Below the pieces are notes generated by a model. That model did no database searches, was not told the origin of the DNA, and saw only the letters and a list, made by a program, of their open reading frames with translations. Below, one piece after another: positions 41,627 through 55,652 of a DNA stretch of 64,000 bases; within the stretch, counting starts at the first letter, position 1; each line of letters begins with the position of its first letter. Source of the stretch: Maylandia zebra (taxonomy: Eukaryota; Chordata; Actinopteri; Cichliformes; Cichlidae); NCBI RefSeq assembly GCF_041146795.1, contig NC_135170.1:33311033-33375032 (forward strand), in the 5' to 3' direction. Made by a program: the position numbers and the translations under genes.

Positions 41627-41957
41627 GGGGCGATCGTGGCTCAAGAGTTGGGAGTTCGCCTTGTAATCGGAAGGTTGCCGGTTCGAGCCCCGGCTTGGAC
41701 AGTCTTGGTCGTTGTGTCCTTGGGCAAGACACTTCAACCGTTGCCTACTGGTGGTGGTCAGAGGGCCCGGTGGCGCCAGTGTCCGGCAGCCTCGCCTCTG
41801 TCAGTGCGCCCCAGGGTGGCTGTGGCTACATTGTAGCTTGCCATCACCAGTGTGTGAATGTGTGTGTGAATGGGTGGATGACAGGTTGTGTAAAGTGCTT
41901 TGGGGTCCTTAGGGACTAGAAAAGCGCTATACAAATACAGGCCATTTACCATTTACC
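41627..41957 (+). mobile_element. Full-length tRNA-derived SINE
   Basis: tRNA-like head with A box TGGCTCAAGAGTTGG (41636-41650) and B box GGTTCGAGCCC (41680-41690). The central body contains TTGGGCAAGACACTTCAAC and GTGTGTGAATGGGTGGATG, and the 3' part ends in AAAAGCGCTATACAAATACA and a duplicated CCATTTACC. This is the general plan of cichlid/teleost tRNA SINEs. The head cannot be a live tRNA gene: the arms do not pair into a cloverleaf and RNA polymerase III signals alone remain. Confidence 0.8.
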
Positions 41958-43063
41958 CCGACCCCTCTGTCATGTCTCAACACGGCAGCAAATGTGCATG
42001 TTGAAGTCTGACTGTGAAAAGGCCATGAGATATGAATTTAAGGGTTGCGGGATGAAAAAGAAGAAGCAGGGAGAAAATCCCCATCAGCTGCTTGTGCGGT
42101 GCAAAGACCGAAGCTTTGACCCGACGGAAAACAGATCTAACGATGAGCGCACAAGGTGAGGAGGTCAATGGGAAAGAAAAGGATCCACATCAAAGTACAA
42201 CTACTGCAAAGCACACTTCCAATAAATGCTTTAAAAATCTAATCATGTTGCCACAAACATGTGCAAGAAGCTTTCTGTTGAGCTCATAGTCAGCTTTGTT
42301 GGGCTAGGATTAAGCCCAGCACAGATTTGTGTCATTTCTGAGCCAAAGCTGCTGCTGCAAAGAAAGAAAGCACCCCACTGCATTTAGATTGACAACACGA
42401 TTGATCTGCACACAATGAGCGATAGTGGAAGGTGTTGATGGAGCCTGACAGCATCGCAGATCAACCGTGCTGTCAGTCTGAATGAAGCTTAGTTTTAGCT
42501 TTCACTGCTCTTCGGTTAGAATTAAAAAGAAAGTAAAAAGAAAGCACAGAAGCAGATTTTTTATTATATTTCTTTATTTTTATTATTACACGACACTTCT
42601 GCCAACAGATGTACAACAGAGTGAAGCACTGTTGTGACAATAAATCAGTGCGAAATATGTGAGTAAATTCAAAAGAAACAATAAAATCAAACAAAAAGCA
42701 ACAAAAAGGAAAATATTACTTCCTGATATATTGCATCCCTAATGTTCTTCAAGAAGCCCAAACCAAACCTCAAAAACTTTGTGTCACAGTTATGCAAGAT
42801 ATGATCATTTACAAACTGTTGATAACTTTTTGATTGTGGAGAAAACCCCCCCAAAACAAAAAGAAAAACAGAAAAGTACTGTGATCTGCCCCCTAGTGTT
42901 GATAATCCTCCTCCTCAGTCTGGTACATATTAAAGAGGTCTAACATGAGGTTTCACTTGTGTAACAATGTAATTTTTGTATAGTTTGTATAGTTTAAAGC
43001 ACAAAATCAAATCAGCTGACCAAAATAATATCATGAATAAAAACACAAAAGAGAAGCTGATGC

Positions 43064-43070
<7 letters not shown>

Positions 43071-43126
<56 letters not shown>
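43071..43126. repeat. TA dinucleotide microsatellite
   Basis: About 27 uninterrupted TA units in the spacer between gene B and sco1. Confidence 0.95.
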
Positions 43127-43128
<2 letters not shown>

Positions 43129-45459
43129 TATGTAAGAGCCTTTTAATCCAGAAATCAATGTGTTCCCCTGTGGATGGTTCACAGAGCAGTCAGCGCTGAG
43201 AGCCCCCTCTCCTCCAGGAATGAGGGTGGTGTCTGGCCTCGGAGGGCCAAGCGGCTGCTGTGTTTGCTTTTCTAATCTGATTTCCAAAGGAGGAACTACA
43301 ACAGGTGCACAGGCGGAAGGGATATTAATAAATCAATACTGGCTGGTGGTAAGATCGCAGTCCCTCTTTGTTGTCTGTTAGACATGATTACATAATGGTT
43401 GAGATTTTCTTCCAAAGGAAAGGACGGTGGAAATTATCCAGCAAATGGTGAACGGTGAGTTTTTAATGATACAATCAGCCTGTGGATAAGGGCTGTCTAA
43501 AAACACTTATCCATTATGGCTGAGCTCAGTCTTCATGGACTCGCTGACAATGAGGCGAAAGTGTTTTGAATTCAATTTTCATCAGCAGATGATCAGATGA
43601 GTCTATCAGGAAGGAATATGTCACAGACTGATACAGATAGCTATGATTTTTGGGCATAAAGCCCCACAAATTGACAAAGACTAAATATTTTTGATATGTT
43701 AAACCTCTCTCAAAACATCATACATCAGTGACGGCAAAGAGAGACAAAAGTGTAGCAATTTAGGAGAAAGAATATTGGAAAGACCAGGTAATACAATATC
43801 TACAAAAAGGAGATTTGATAAAGTTTTGTCAACACAATACATCCAGCTCCTGCTACAGTAGAACACACCAGTCTATACACTGCTCTCCTACCCATTGATT
43901 TAACCCATTGATTTTTCCTTCAAACACTATTTCCCTGCCTTAGAAAATAATCACCAAATAATAGATTACTTGAAAGATAGATTACATGGTTTAATCTGAA
44001 ATTCTGGTATTTGATCATTCATCTGTAGTGGAAAAGTTACTCCTGCTGCTGGCGTTTGGTGAATTAGACGTCTTGCCAGCCTATGAAAACAGTTTCCATC
44101 CACACAGTTTCTTCCTGTCACCTTATTAATCAGTCCAAATACTCGAGGCTCAATAGTCTGAGCAGCTGCCTCCAGAATGAAAGGTCAAGAGTTTGTCCTT
44201 CTCCGTCTCTGTCTATCTGCCACCTTTATTCACTCATTTTCTTTACAGTGTAGAATGTTACTAAAGTCTCCCAAGCTATAAAACATCACAGACACCTGTG
44301 CTTTCATACTCCCTTCGCACACTCCTCGCGGCTGCTTGTAATTCACACCTAAACCATCTCACCTGGATTTAGGTCATGTGATTGCTGAGGCCATTGCTCA
44401 GTGAGCTCCTCACAGAGCCTGGGGGTATTTTAGCTCCTTCCTCCTTCTTAAAAAACTGATCCCGCTAAGCTGGGATGGGACGTCGCCGCAGGATGTTGTG
44501 GTAGCCATGGTGATTTCAAATTCTGAAAAGATGTCCAACAGTTTCAGTAGATAATTCATCCCTACACCAGTGTCTCCTCCATGCTTTATGATGGTAACGA
44601 TTAATGCAGACACCATCTGTTCACCTTCTCAGCATCTAATTAAAACAGCTGATCTGACATCAGACCAAAGTCCAGGTTTCCACGAGTCTAACATCTGTTA
44701 GACACATCATTTTGTTTCTTTATCTCAGCAGTTTTTACCAGTTTAATGATCCCTCATTAATTTCTTTGCAGCATTTCCACATGTCCAGACCTTGTGATGT
44801 GTCTACAGATTGAACTGCAAAAAGCACTGAGGTGAGCTCTGACCCGAGGTACTGGTACCTGCTGTGCTTTTGGAAGCTGATCTTCTGCTGCAGCGGAAAC
44901 TGCTGCTCTTCTTTTCCTGGGGTGGTTCTTATGGGAGCCGGTCTCATCATAGATTTTTGCAGCTGCACTTAAAGAAACACCTGCTTGCAGTTTTTTAAAA
45001 AATGTTACCTAAAGTTAATTTTAATTGCATTGTATAAAACTGCAGGCACAGAGTCACCAACACATTTTGATCACGTGTGACCTGGAGACTCCCTCTGCTG
45101 CTTCGAATCCTCCCCGTCTGCTGTCCCTCCCAAACAAGCAACTTCTGTGTCCTGCTTTAAATCTCATCTCCTGGCTTTTTCTAAACATATTAAACATCTT
45201 TGTTTACAGTATTCTTTTTCAATGTTAAGTGTTTCAAAGTGAGCTATAAAAATTAAACCCATAATCACCCACATTCTCTTTCTTTTCTATATTTTAAGAC
45301 ATTAAACATCATGTTTTTTAAAAGTAAGTGAACAAAGTTAATATTTTTTAGCCTGCTGTGGTGTCATTCATGAATCATGAACACTGTCGTAGTTACATGC
45401 GGCTGTCCTCTTGTTTGATGGCAGATACTCCCTTCACCCTGGCCAAAAAGGCTAAAATG

Positions 45460-45735
45460 ACCAAAGAAAAAGTGGGAAACAGTTAAACATGAGAGGTTTT
45501 TGGACAACGTTTGTGTTTTTTCCATTGTTTAAGCACTGCTTCCAGCCCAGAGTGATGCCTTAAATCCCCTATAGCTGCAGAAAAGGCTAACATTGTTATC
45601 TTTTTACAAAAAATGGCTAAACATGAGAGGTTTTCGGACAAAGTTTGCGTTCTCCATTCTTTAAGCACCGGTTCGAGCACAGTTTAAGCACCGGCACCGT
45701 TTCAAAAGTACCGGTTTGGTACTGGTATCGGATAA
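45460..45735. mobile_element. Transposon-like segment with an internal duplication
   Basis: Two related blocks, about 45485-45548 and 45614-45677, share TTAAACATGAGAGGTTTT-like starts (TAAACATGAGAGG), a GGACAA.GTTTG.GTT core and a CATT.TTTAAGCAC end. After the second block comes a run of CACCGG/ACCGG motifs (about 45665-45720) and the end TAAACGATACCCATCCCT, which looks like the terminus of a dispersed fish DNA transposon. The minus-strand frame shows the same duplication as two peptide repeats. Class not assigned. Confidence 0.45.
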
Positions 45736-46239
45736 ATCTAAACGATACCCATCCCTATTCATGATCCTACAGCTTGTACCCAATTAGAGCAGCTTTGCAT
45801 GATTCTCTGTTCAATAACAATCCTTATTTAGCCCATACTGGGTCTTGGTGCCGTCCCTCCAATCGTCTCATTGAAACAAGCTGTTTTAGCCCACATCACT
45901 CTTCTTTTAAGGCCGAGTTCTTCTGATTGGCTACTCGAGGTGAACACATTATAGATATACGTGCTCTGTGGCATGTTACAGAGAAAACAGTGGTAAAGAA
46001 GACAGGCTGAAACTAAGAATTTAGAGTCTTCCGAGTCTGAAGCCTTAATGTGTGACGCACATGCATGTTGGCACATTATTTGAAAGTTTAGCCATGTTTG
46101 ATATGAAGAGAAAAAAAAAGAATAGATCCACTTTTAATTTAAAAATCAAACATTAAAAACATGAAGCTAAATGTTTGTCATTCAAGCTTGAAATGAAACT
46201 ATATCAAGGTCATTTGGCTGTGTGTGGGTTTGTTTGTTT

Positions 46240-46245
46240 TTTATT
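46240..46245 (-). terminator. Candidate poly(A) signal of sco1
   Basis: AATAAA on the minus strand about 190 bp beyond the sco1 stop codon. The nearest good match downstream; actual use not shown. Confidence 0.4.
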
Positions 46246-46436
46246 CCACAGTTTGCAAAATGATCACAGAGTCATAGAAAGTAAGATGCAAATATCAGGC
46301 ATACTGCACACCACCGAGTGTCACTGCAGATATGTATCTTTATGGAGTAGTGTATCCACAATAAATAAAAGCCCAGATAAGACGGCAGTGATGCAGAGAC
46401 ACACCTGAGGATGAGTCCGCTTTAATGGGCTGCTGC

Positions 46437-49400
46437 TCATTTTCCCTTCTTGAACCTCCTCATGTGTGCCGCTATCGAGTTGGTGATCTCCACACTTCTT
46501 TTGTTCTGTCCGAAATAATCCACGAACTCTCCGTCGGGTCCCACGAGGTACATGATGATTGTGTGATCGACCTACAGAAGACAGACACAAACTTAGTAAC
46601 TGAAGGAAATCACGAGATCTGGGAGCTGATTGAGAGCAGACGGTAACTCACGATGTAGTCGTTGTCTTCATCCTTTGGCCCCTGACTGAAGTACACTCTG
46701 TACGCTCTGGAAACTTCATTGATCTGAGCCGTCGTTCCCGTCAGACCGATCAGCTTTGGGGAAAACTCTGAAAGATGAGACAGTAAGAAAGTTTAACACC
46801 TAGAAACACAGGAGTAAAGCAGCTAAATGACGGCATAATAATCAGATTTTATAAGAAGCTCTAATCAACACAAACCACTTTCACCTGCAGACCTGCAACC
46901 ACAACTCCAAAAACAAAAACTTTATTTATTTGCAACTTTTTGTCCCTGATCTGAATCTGTGCACACCTGCATTGTTTTTGCTTTCAACACCTATCCCATT
47001 CAGTGTCATTGGAGCTCGAGGCCACACAGAACCCAGGACCACCTCACTGTCAGGCATCAGTGCTAACCACTGCAACACTGCTCACATAAGTCACGATATT
47101 TCTTATTTTCCTCAATCATTAAAAAGCAAAAACAGACCAAACAGAATCAATTCTTGTCCTCTCACAGTCTGACCATCAGGTGATGCTGGCTCAGAGTGCT
47201 TTTTAGGGACATCGATCTGTGTACAGTGAAGGTTTTGTGTTACGTTACTTGACAGAAATGTCTGCACGTGTCTGTCTGCTGTTATTTTTGACCACTGGAT
47301 GAACAGAAATGTGTTGAATTTCCTTCCACCTCAAGGCGCTTTATATTGTAAGGTAGACCCTATGATAATATATACAGAGAAAAACCCAACCATCATATGA
47401 CCCCCTATCAGCAAGCACTTTGGCGACAGTGGGAAGGAAAAACTTCCTTTTAACAGGAAGAAACCTCCGGCAGAACCAGGCTCAGGGAGGGCAGGAGTCT
47501 GGTTGGGGTGAGGGAAGGAAGACAGGATAAAAGACATGCTGTTAGGTTCTAGCATCAGTTTATAAGACTTGGTATTTAGCTACAAAAGAGTGTTTGTACA
47601 TATAAATACACACACAGAAGCACTAAGGTGTTATGAAAATGAAAAATATTCTATTTGTCTAATAGAAGTCTAATAGTTCTATAAAAGCAGGGGTTCAGTT
47701 GATACCTCTGCTTTTCTTCTGAGAAGATGAATTACAAAAATTACAGAAAACTAAGATGGAGTCGTGACGTCATAGTGGAAAATGTTGTCATGTGCGTGTA
47801 CTGAGGCACAGTTTGATCACGTTGCTTTCTTACCTTTCACATATGTAGCTAAGGCCTCTGGTGTGTCCCTGTCGGGGTCGATGGTGATGAGGATCGGCGT
47901 CAAGTTTGGCAAAGTTTTTATTTTGTCTGCAAAACAACAACAAAAAAAGCCAGATGTTGAGTAAAATCAGGACTTTGACTTCTCGCTGCAAATAAAAAAT
48001 GGTTTAAATACCTATTTCATCCACCACTTCGATCATCTTCTCCAGTTCATCGGGGCAGATGTCGGGGCAGTGAGTGAACCCGAAGTAGAGGAGGATCCAC
48101 TGGCCGAGGAAGTCCTCGCTCTTGGTGGGCTTGTTGTTGTGATCGATGAGTGAGAACGGGCCTCCCAGCGCCGCCTTCCCTATCGACTTGTTCCTCTCTT
48201 TTTCAATCACTGCCAATTGCAACACAGTCACAGAGGAGGAGCATTTAGGACCCCTATCACTTTATTTAACCTTTATATCTATAAAATACACAGTCTGTCT
48301 GCGGTTTCTTTCTATACAGGCATTGAAGTTTAGTCTTAGAGCGCATTAACCAGTGAAATACTTACTTTCTTCCTTTTCTTTCTTAAAATATTTCATCCCT
48401 CCAAGCAGCGCACCACCGATGGCAAACGTTACTGCTAAAGATTTCCACGTCACAGGCTTTAAAGAGAGCACAAAGGAAGCAAAAGGACTGAACGGGTGTA
48501 GTTATACAGATATTTATGTCTTGACATTCTCTACCTGCAAATAAACTCTTGGTAAGCTTATTTTAACAGCTCCATATCCTTTGGGTCACCTTAAATAAAT
48601 CAGTTATAGCTGAGTTTGGGAGAAGACTGCTACAGACTGCTGCTACAGGCCCTAATGTCAGTCATGTCCCTGCCCTATATGACAAAAGAAACCTTTAAAA
48701 CTTAGTTAATGTCTGAAAATTTCAATTGAGAACAAATGGAGTTGATCACGCTGGGGATCAGCTGTAACATAAACGTTTAACTCTTACCCCAGACGTCTTT
48801 GGCTTATCTCCTGATGAGGGTGGAGGAGGCATCGAGGAAAACGTTCTTAAGCTGTGTTGATTCTGCCATTGCGTTGCTCTGCAGGTGTGCCGCTGACTCC
48901 CATTCACCTGTTAATGAGCAAGCACAGGAAGCTGTGAGTTGATTTAAGTCGTAAAATATAAAAATGCTGCAGTTAAATATGGCCACAGTTTCAAATGAGG
49001 TCAGTGGATACAGGGGTGGTGTCATCAATGCGGCTGATGCATTTCTCTTTGCTAAGATGGGCAGTAATGTTAAAGCAGCCTCTTAACTACTTAAAGTCAC
49101 TGCTGTAAGTCTTGAAAACAAAGGCATTTATCTCTGATTTCAGGAACAGCAGCGCCCCCGTCTGCAGCAATGATAACTGCACTGAGAGTCATCTCTACTC
49201 TTGGACCTCTAACAGCTCAGCGCTCATAAATGAGGCAAAGGTTACTGCTTTAAAGTGATCTTTCCACAGAATCTCTTTCATCTTCTCCTCTTGTCTCAGC
49301 TGAAAGACGCTGGATTTTGCTGCTGCCCTGAAGGTTCAATCTAAAATCCAGGTTTGTGACAGTAAGCTTTACATACAGTAGGCATTACACTGCTTAATGC

Positions 49401-50819
49401 TTAATTAGCTACACTCCCCTATTAGCATTACCAAAGCTGCTACCTTATTATTATTACCATCTTATTTGTATGTACTTTTTATATTTAGTGGTGTTTGACA
49501 GTGGGTGGGTTGTCACATTTAGGAATAGACAGATTTACACAGTCAATATAAAAAGTAATCAAAGACGTCCTGGCCTGCTGTTATTAATAACTGGTTGATG
49601 AGGAAGGATTGTCAGCTAACGCAGCTGAGCTGTACTCTCCAAGTTATAAAAGCTGGCCCAGGTGACCTGCTCAGTCTCTTCCATTCCACCAGGTATCAAC
49701 TCTCCTTGATGTTTGTGTCTTGGTTGGTTTATGTTTAATAAATCATCTTTTATTAAAGTAAACATCTTTTGTGGACTCCCTCCTTGTTGCCTACCTTGAC
49801 ACAAATGACACACAATTCAACTCACACCGGACACACACACACAAAAATACTACGAGGTCGATAAAGGACACAAAGGTTTAATCTTAAAGTTCCTGATGGG
49901 CTGATCACACCAGTCACGTTGTGTTTCCCAGGTCACGGAAATCAAGAGCTAATATTTCATCAAATACACTGATCGCCCACAGCTGTGACATCAATATCAA
50001 CAAGCACCAATGTTCATAATGATGCAACAGTGGAGATGAACTGCTCCAAACACTCACGTTTCTCACATATTTTCTACTTTTGCATGTTTATTATGTCAAA
50101 GAGCAATGTAACGAGGGGCAGCCAATCAGGAAAAAGGATGGCTCAAAGTTCGTTAGAGCTCAAACTGCTTATTTCAGGGCCCAGTATAAGGCAAATAAAG
50201 CTTAATTTGAAATGGGAAATATGTCACGCTACTCTAGTAAAGTCCAAGAAAAAAAAAATATGTGGAGTTGGAACTTTCTATAATAAATCAGCTTGAACAA
50301 CCAGTTTCCCTGAGACGGGACTGAAAATGGATCTTCGTCCAGCAGTGGGTTTAATCCAGGTCTTGGCCCCGTGTCTGTGGCTCATCTAGTTTCCAAACTA
50401 GGTTAAGGTGGTGCTGTTAGGAGGTGAAGCAGGTGTGAATGGAGATGGTTCTAAATTATTGAGTGCCCGCCCCCCCGCGCGCGCGATACAGACAGCAAAA
50501 ATATTTGCCAATAAGTATTTTAAAACTATTTGAAATTGTTGTCACTAAACAAAACCTGGTTAAACTACAAAGAAAGACCGGATCATCTGACTGTTTGCCA
50601 CATGACTCTAACTGTTAAATGTTTTAATGAAGTGTGCTAGCTCCGCGGACACAGGCAGGTTTGACCTACCAGGTAGCAGTGAGTTCTCCGCGGGGACAGC
50701 GTGTGTTTCAGGGCCGACTGCCTCGGTAAAGCGCCGAGTGTGAGCTTCGCCGGACTCTGTAAGACTCTGCTGTGAAGCAGCCGGCAGCCCAGGCTGTGAT
50801 ACAGCACACTCAGAGCCAT
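46437..50819 (-). CDS. sco1: SCO1 copper chaperone for cytochrome c oxidase assembly
   Basis: Inner-membrane mitochondrial metallochaperone that delivers copper to the CuA site of COX2. Six exons: 50670-50819, 48366-48456, 48012-48209, 47834-47926, 46652-46767, 46437-46571; 783 nt, 260 residues, frames continuous. Residues 1-50 are rich in Arg/Lys/Leu with no acidic residue, as in a mitochondrial targeting sequence. A membrane helix ([19 protein letters not shown], about 55-73) follows, then a thioredoxin-like fold with the copper ligands CPDIC (C128, C132) and His219 in VDHTIIM. These are 41 residues below the human positions, so only the leader is shorter. The start at 50819 is chosen because it has a strong context (AACCATGG) and its frame meets exon 2 at PVTWKSLAV. 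An upstream ATG at 50880 is out of frame. Confidence 0.93.
47331..47510 (-). mobile_element. LINE 3' tail in a sco1 intron
   Basis: The reverse complement carries the same tail as at 40315-40375 (TTCTTCCTGTTAAAAGGAAG; CACTGTCGCCAAAGTGCTTG; ACAATATAAAGCGCCTTGAG). A 5'-truncated copy in the same orientation as sco1, in the intron between exons 4 and 5. Confidence 0.7.
48457..50669. other. First intron of sco1
   Basis: A 2.2 kb intron between the targeting-sequence exon and the membrane-helix exon. I see no clear repeat, RNA gene or reading frame in it, apart from a GC-rich tract with CG alternation at 50467-50486 near exon 1. Confidence 0.6.
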
Positions 50820-51194
50820 GGTTGGACCTGAACAGAACCGCTACAACAAGCAGGAAGCCGCTACAGCTTTGGGAAAGCATGAGAAGTGAACAGGAACTCT
50901 GCGGACTGGCTTCTGTTCTCAGATCAGTTATACTGCAGCGGTGCTAGTTTTAAATAGCCCACAAGGCGCTAAAGTGGCTGATTTCAGATCCGTAGCCGGG
51001 GAACGGTTACTAAACACAGGAAAATACGTCACAACCTTCTTCTTCTACTGTCTCTTTTGGCCGTGTCTATGCTGCCACCCGAAGAATGGAAAAGGTTTAC
51101 TTTTAGACTAGACTGGTCTTAAATTCACTTTATTTTATTTAACTTGAAAATTACATTTGATTTAACAGAAGATAAAGTTTAAATAATAAACTTT

Positions 51195-51206
51195 TTTATT
51201 TTTATT
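51195..51206 (-). terminator. Candidate poly(A) signals of tmem220
   Basis: Two adjacent AATAAA hexamers on the minus strand (51195-51200 and 51201-51206), about 110 bp past the tmem220 stop codon. Confidence 0.5.
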
Positions 51207-51311
51207 AATTATTTTACATAAGTGTTCAATAAAAACTCAAACGGATCAGTGCATTTTAGCTGTCATAGATTTGTGTTTAATCATGTTTCATCAGCCAAAA
51301 CAGGCTGATGT

Positions 51312-53096
<1,785 letters not shown>

Positions 53097-53553
53097 AGCT
53101 GCTTATTGTTTCACTTCCCCGCCCGGGCCAACGGGACGTGCACACGTTTTAAAGCAGGCGCACCTGCAGTTCCGCAAGGCTGTCAAATTGGTCAAAACCG
53201 TGATGGGTTCGTTCGATATATATCACGTCTGCTGACGGATGCATCGATCACAGGCGGTGTAAACGACACGCACTATCGCGTTGTTTCTTTATTTTATTTA
53301 TATATTTACTTTTTATTTTGTTTAATTTTCCATAATTTGCACAAAAAAGTAATTAAAGTTGTTAATTTAATGTGTCATATCCCGCAAGCATCTTCTAAAA
53401 CAAACAAACGTGTACGTAAGCATCAAATAAACCTGGCACCCTTTTATTCCTGGACACCTTGATCGATAAATCGAGCACACATTTCAAAAGTCCGCAATGA
53501 CGTTAGTCTGCTAGAAGACACGCCTTATCCGATTAATCAGACGCGTCCTTGCC

Positions 53554-53565
53554 GCCGCCATCTTG
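53554..53565. promoter_or_regulatory. YY1-type promoter motif
   Basis: GCCGCCATCTTG (CAAGATGGCGGC on the minus strand) matches the YY1 core, which in vertebrates is concentrated just downstream of transcription starts. In the orientation found it would fit a minus-strand start about 470 bp before the tmem220 ATG, or a divergent plus-strand transcript. Confidence 0.45.
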
Positions 53566-54841
53566 CAGCGGGGTTCTGAGACCAGTTAAAGATGGAATCG
53601 GGACAATTTTCCATATTCTGCTACTGTGAAGATGCTGATAAAGTTCTCCACAGCAGGGAAATATGATCTAAATCCTTTAAATGCTTTATCAGGATGAGGA
53701 TTGTTTTGTTTTCCTCATGTTAGGTTTGATTTATTGTATTTTTGTCTTTTCTTTGTTGTCATTGTTGTTGTTGTGTTATTTTAACATGTTCAAAATAAAA
53801 CCGCAAAAAGGAACAGGCTATGTTTCGACATTACTTACACAAAGCATGCAGTTAAATATCATTTTACAGAAGCTCTTTCTCTCTGTGTGTGTTTTAATAT
53901 GAAAACTTGAAGGTTTGCATTTATTTGTCTCCAGTTTCTGACGTTTCTGACATGAAATATTTTTCCTTTTAATAATGGAGATCCCGGTTATGATATATAT
54001 TTATATGCCTTAATAATGCACTAGGAATTACAGTAGTTCCCCGCACCAATATGGTGGCTGGGCGGAGGTGTTGCTGCAAAGATTTATGATATCTTTACAA
54101 AATAAAAGTACCATGAGTATAAACCTTGTCACTGGTCAGAACAAAGACCAGAAAAGAAAGAAAAATGTCTGAAAATCTAAACTAAAGCAAACAAAGCAAA
54201 CAAAGCTGCTTAGATTTTTATTTATTTTTTTGTTTCATTCTTCTTCTTTTGTTAAATATAAATGTGTAAACACTACTTTAACACTTTTGTATTAAATCAG
54301 CAGACTCAGACTCTTATATTATACTAGTAAAGTTTCATTTGTTTAGATGTTTCAAGCCCATAAAATTTAACTGTAGCTTTGACATTGCTTGTATGTGGTA
54401 AAAATGGCATTAAAATACATAATAACTTGATTTACACGTGTGCACACAGCATTGGGAATCTATTACGTTGGTGCAAATCAAAGTGACAGCAGGTGCAGCG
54501 AAGCAGCAACACAAGACAGTTTAGCAGGTGCTGGTCATGGGTCACTGCTCTTTCACTTCTCACTGATTTTTTTGCCTGTTTTACATTTTACTTTTTTGTC
54601 TTATATTGTGACAATCAAGTGTGCCCTGAATATTAATTTAAATGTACCATGCATTTATTTCGAGAATTATCTAAATTAACTGTGATCTATAAGAAGTATA
54701 AGGAGTGAACACAGCATCCAGCTCAAAACAAAAAGCAAAAAGGTTTCACCTCAGATGAACTTCAGTGCAACCTTAGACACTATTATTTTAACATGTATCC
54801 AGCCTGAAGCTTGTAGATTATTCCAGGAAGAAGGGCAACAT

Positions 54842-55160
54842 GTTCAAAAGCTTTTTCAAATTCAAATTCAAATTTTTATTTGTCACGTACACAGTCATAC
54901 ACAGTACGATATGTAGTGAAATGCTTGGACAACTGCTCGTGACCTAAAGAAAACAAAAAAGGAAAAGGCTATGAATAAGACAGGAAATAAATACGAAAAA
55001 TTAAAAAGGGTAAATTTAACTAGGAAGGAATAAAATATAAATTAAGGTTAAAAATGAAATAACTGTACAACACAAATTAGAATGAAGGGTAAATTTAACT
55101 GGGAAAGAATAAGATAAAATATATAAATTAAAGTTGAAAATAAAATGACTGTACAACAAA
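54842..55160 (-). mobile_element. LINE 3' tail with AATTTG hexamer repeats
   Basis: The minus strand reads GTATGACTGTGTACGTGACA, then AATAAAAATTTGAATTTGAA: the short tandem tail of a CR1/L2-like fish LINE. Next to it (about 55007-55160) a roughly 75 bp block beginning GGGTAAATTTAACT is tandemly duplicated. Confidence 0.55.
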
Positions 55161-55628
55161 ATACACAATATAGAACTATATAAGAATTTTTGGTAATTTT
55201 TGGTAATTTGGATGTTTTTATGTACAGCTGTGAAGGCTGATTCTTGGCACGCTTTTACACACTCTGCAGGATAGTACACTGAAAGCACACTGAGTCACAA
55301 ACAGGTTTAATCAATGTGGCAGTGAGCTAAAATGAGGTGAAACTCCACTAGATACTTATTTTTAATCTAATATAGTCAATTTACCTCAATTTCAGTTTAA
55401 TTTCAATTAAATTTCACTTATTCCATAAAATGTAATTCAGGATTCTGTGTCATATCTCCTGCTTATAATATCTCTTAAGGACATTGATGTGACTCCTAAT
55501 ACATTTTAGCCAAGCACTGCTGTATTTTATTTTGAAACAAACTCCGTTGAACGTCGGTTCTGTCTGCTGCTCGCGAGTCGACCGCTACTTTTGTATGGAG
55601 GGACAAAGGTGCCAAAATGACATAACTA

Positions 55629-55652
55629 AATAAATAAATAAATAAATAAATG
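55629..55652. repeat. TAAA/AAAT microsatellite
   Basis: About six AAAT units in the tmem220-map2k4 spacer. Confidence 0.85.

Larger units (their letters stand above)
38870..46436. other. Intergenic region between gene B and sco1
   Basis: About 7.6 kb without a supported gene. It contains a LINE relic (39480-40460), a repeat fragment (40735-40835), a tRNA-derived SINE (41627-41957), a TA microsatellite (43071-43126) and a duplicated transposon-like segment (45460-45735). Stretches at about 40840-41620, 43130-45400 and 45740-46230 show no recognisable feature. Some of this single-copy-looking DNA could be conserved non-coding sequence, which only cross-species alignment would show. Confidence 0.7.

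Noticed and set aside
41636-41710. Possible functional tRNA gene
   Set aside because: A and B boxes are present, but the sequence continues directly into a SINE body and the arms do not form a proper cloverleaf.
43063-43287. Minus-strand frame ending in alternating Tyr-Ile
   Set aside because: Translation of a TA microsatellite; not a protein.
50608-50880. 90-codon minus-strand frame starting at 50880 as the SCO1 start
   Set aside because: Its frame does not join exon 2 in the SCO1 reading frame, it contains many acidic residues unlike a mitochondrial leader, and its start context is weak. The frame from 50819 fits on all counts.
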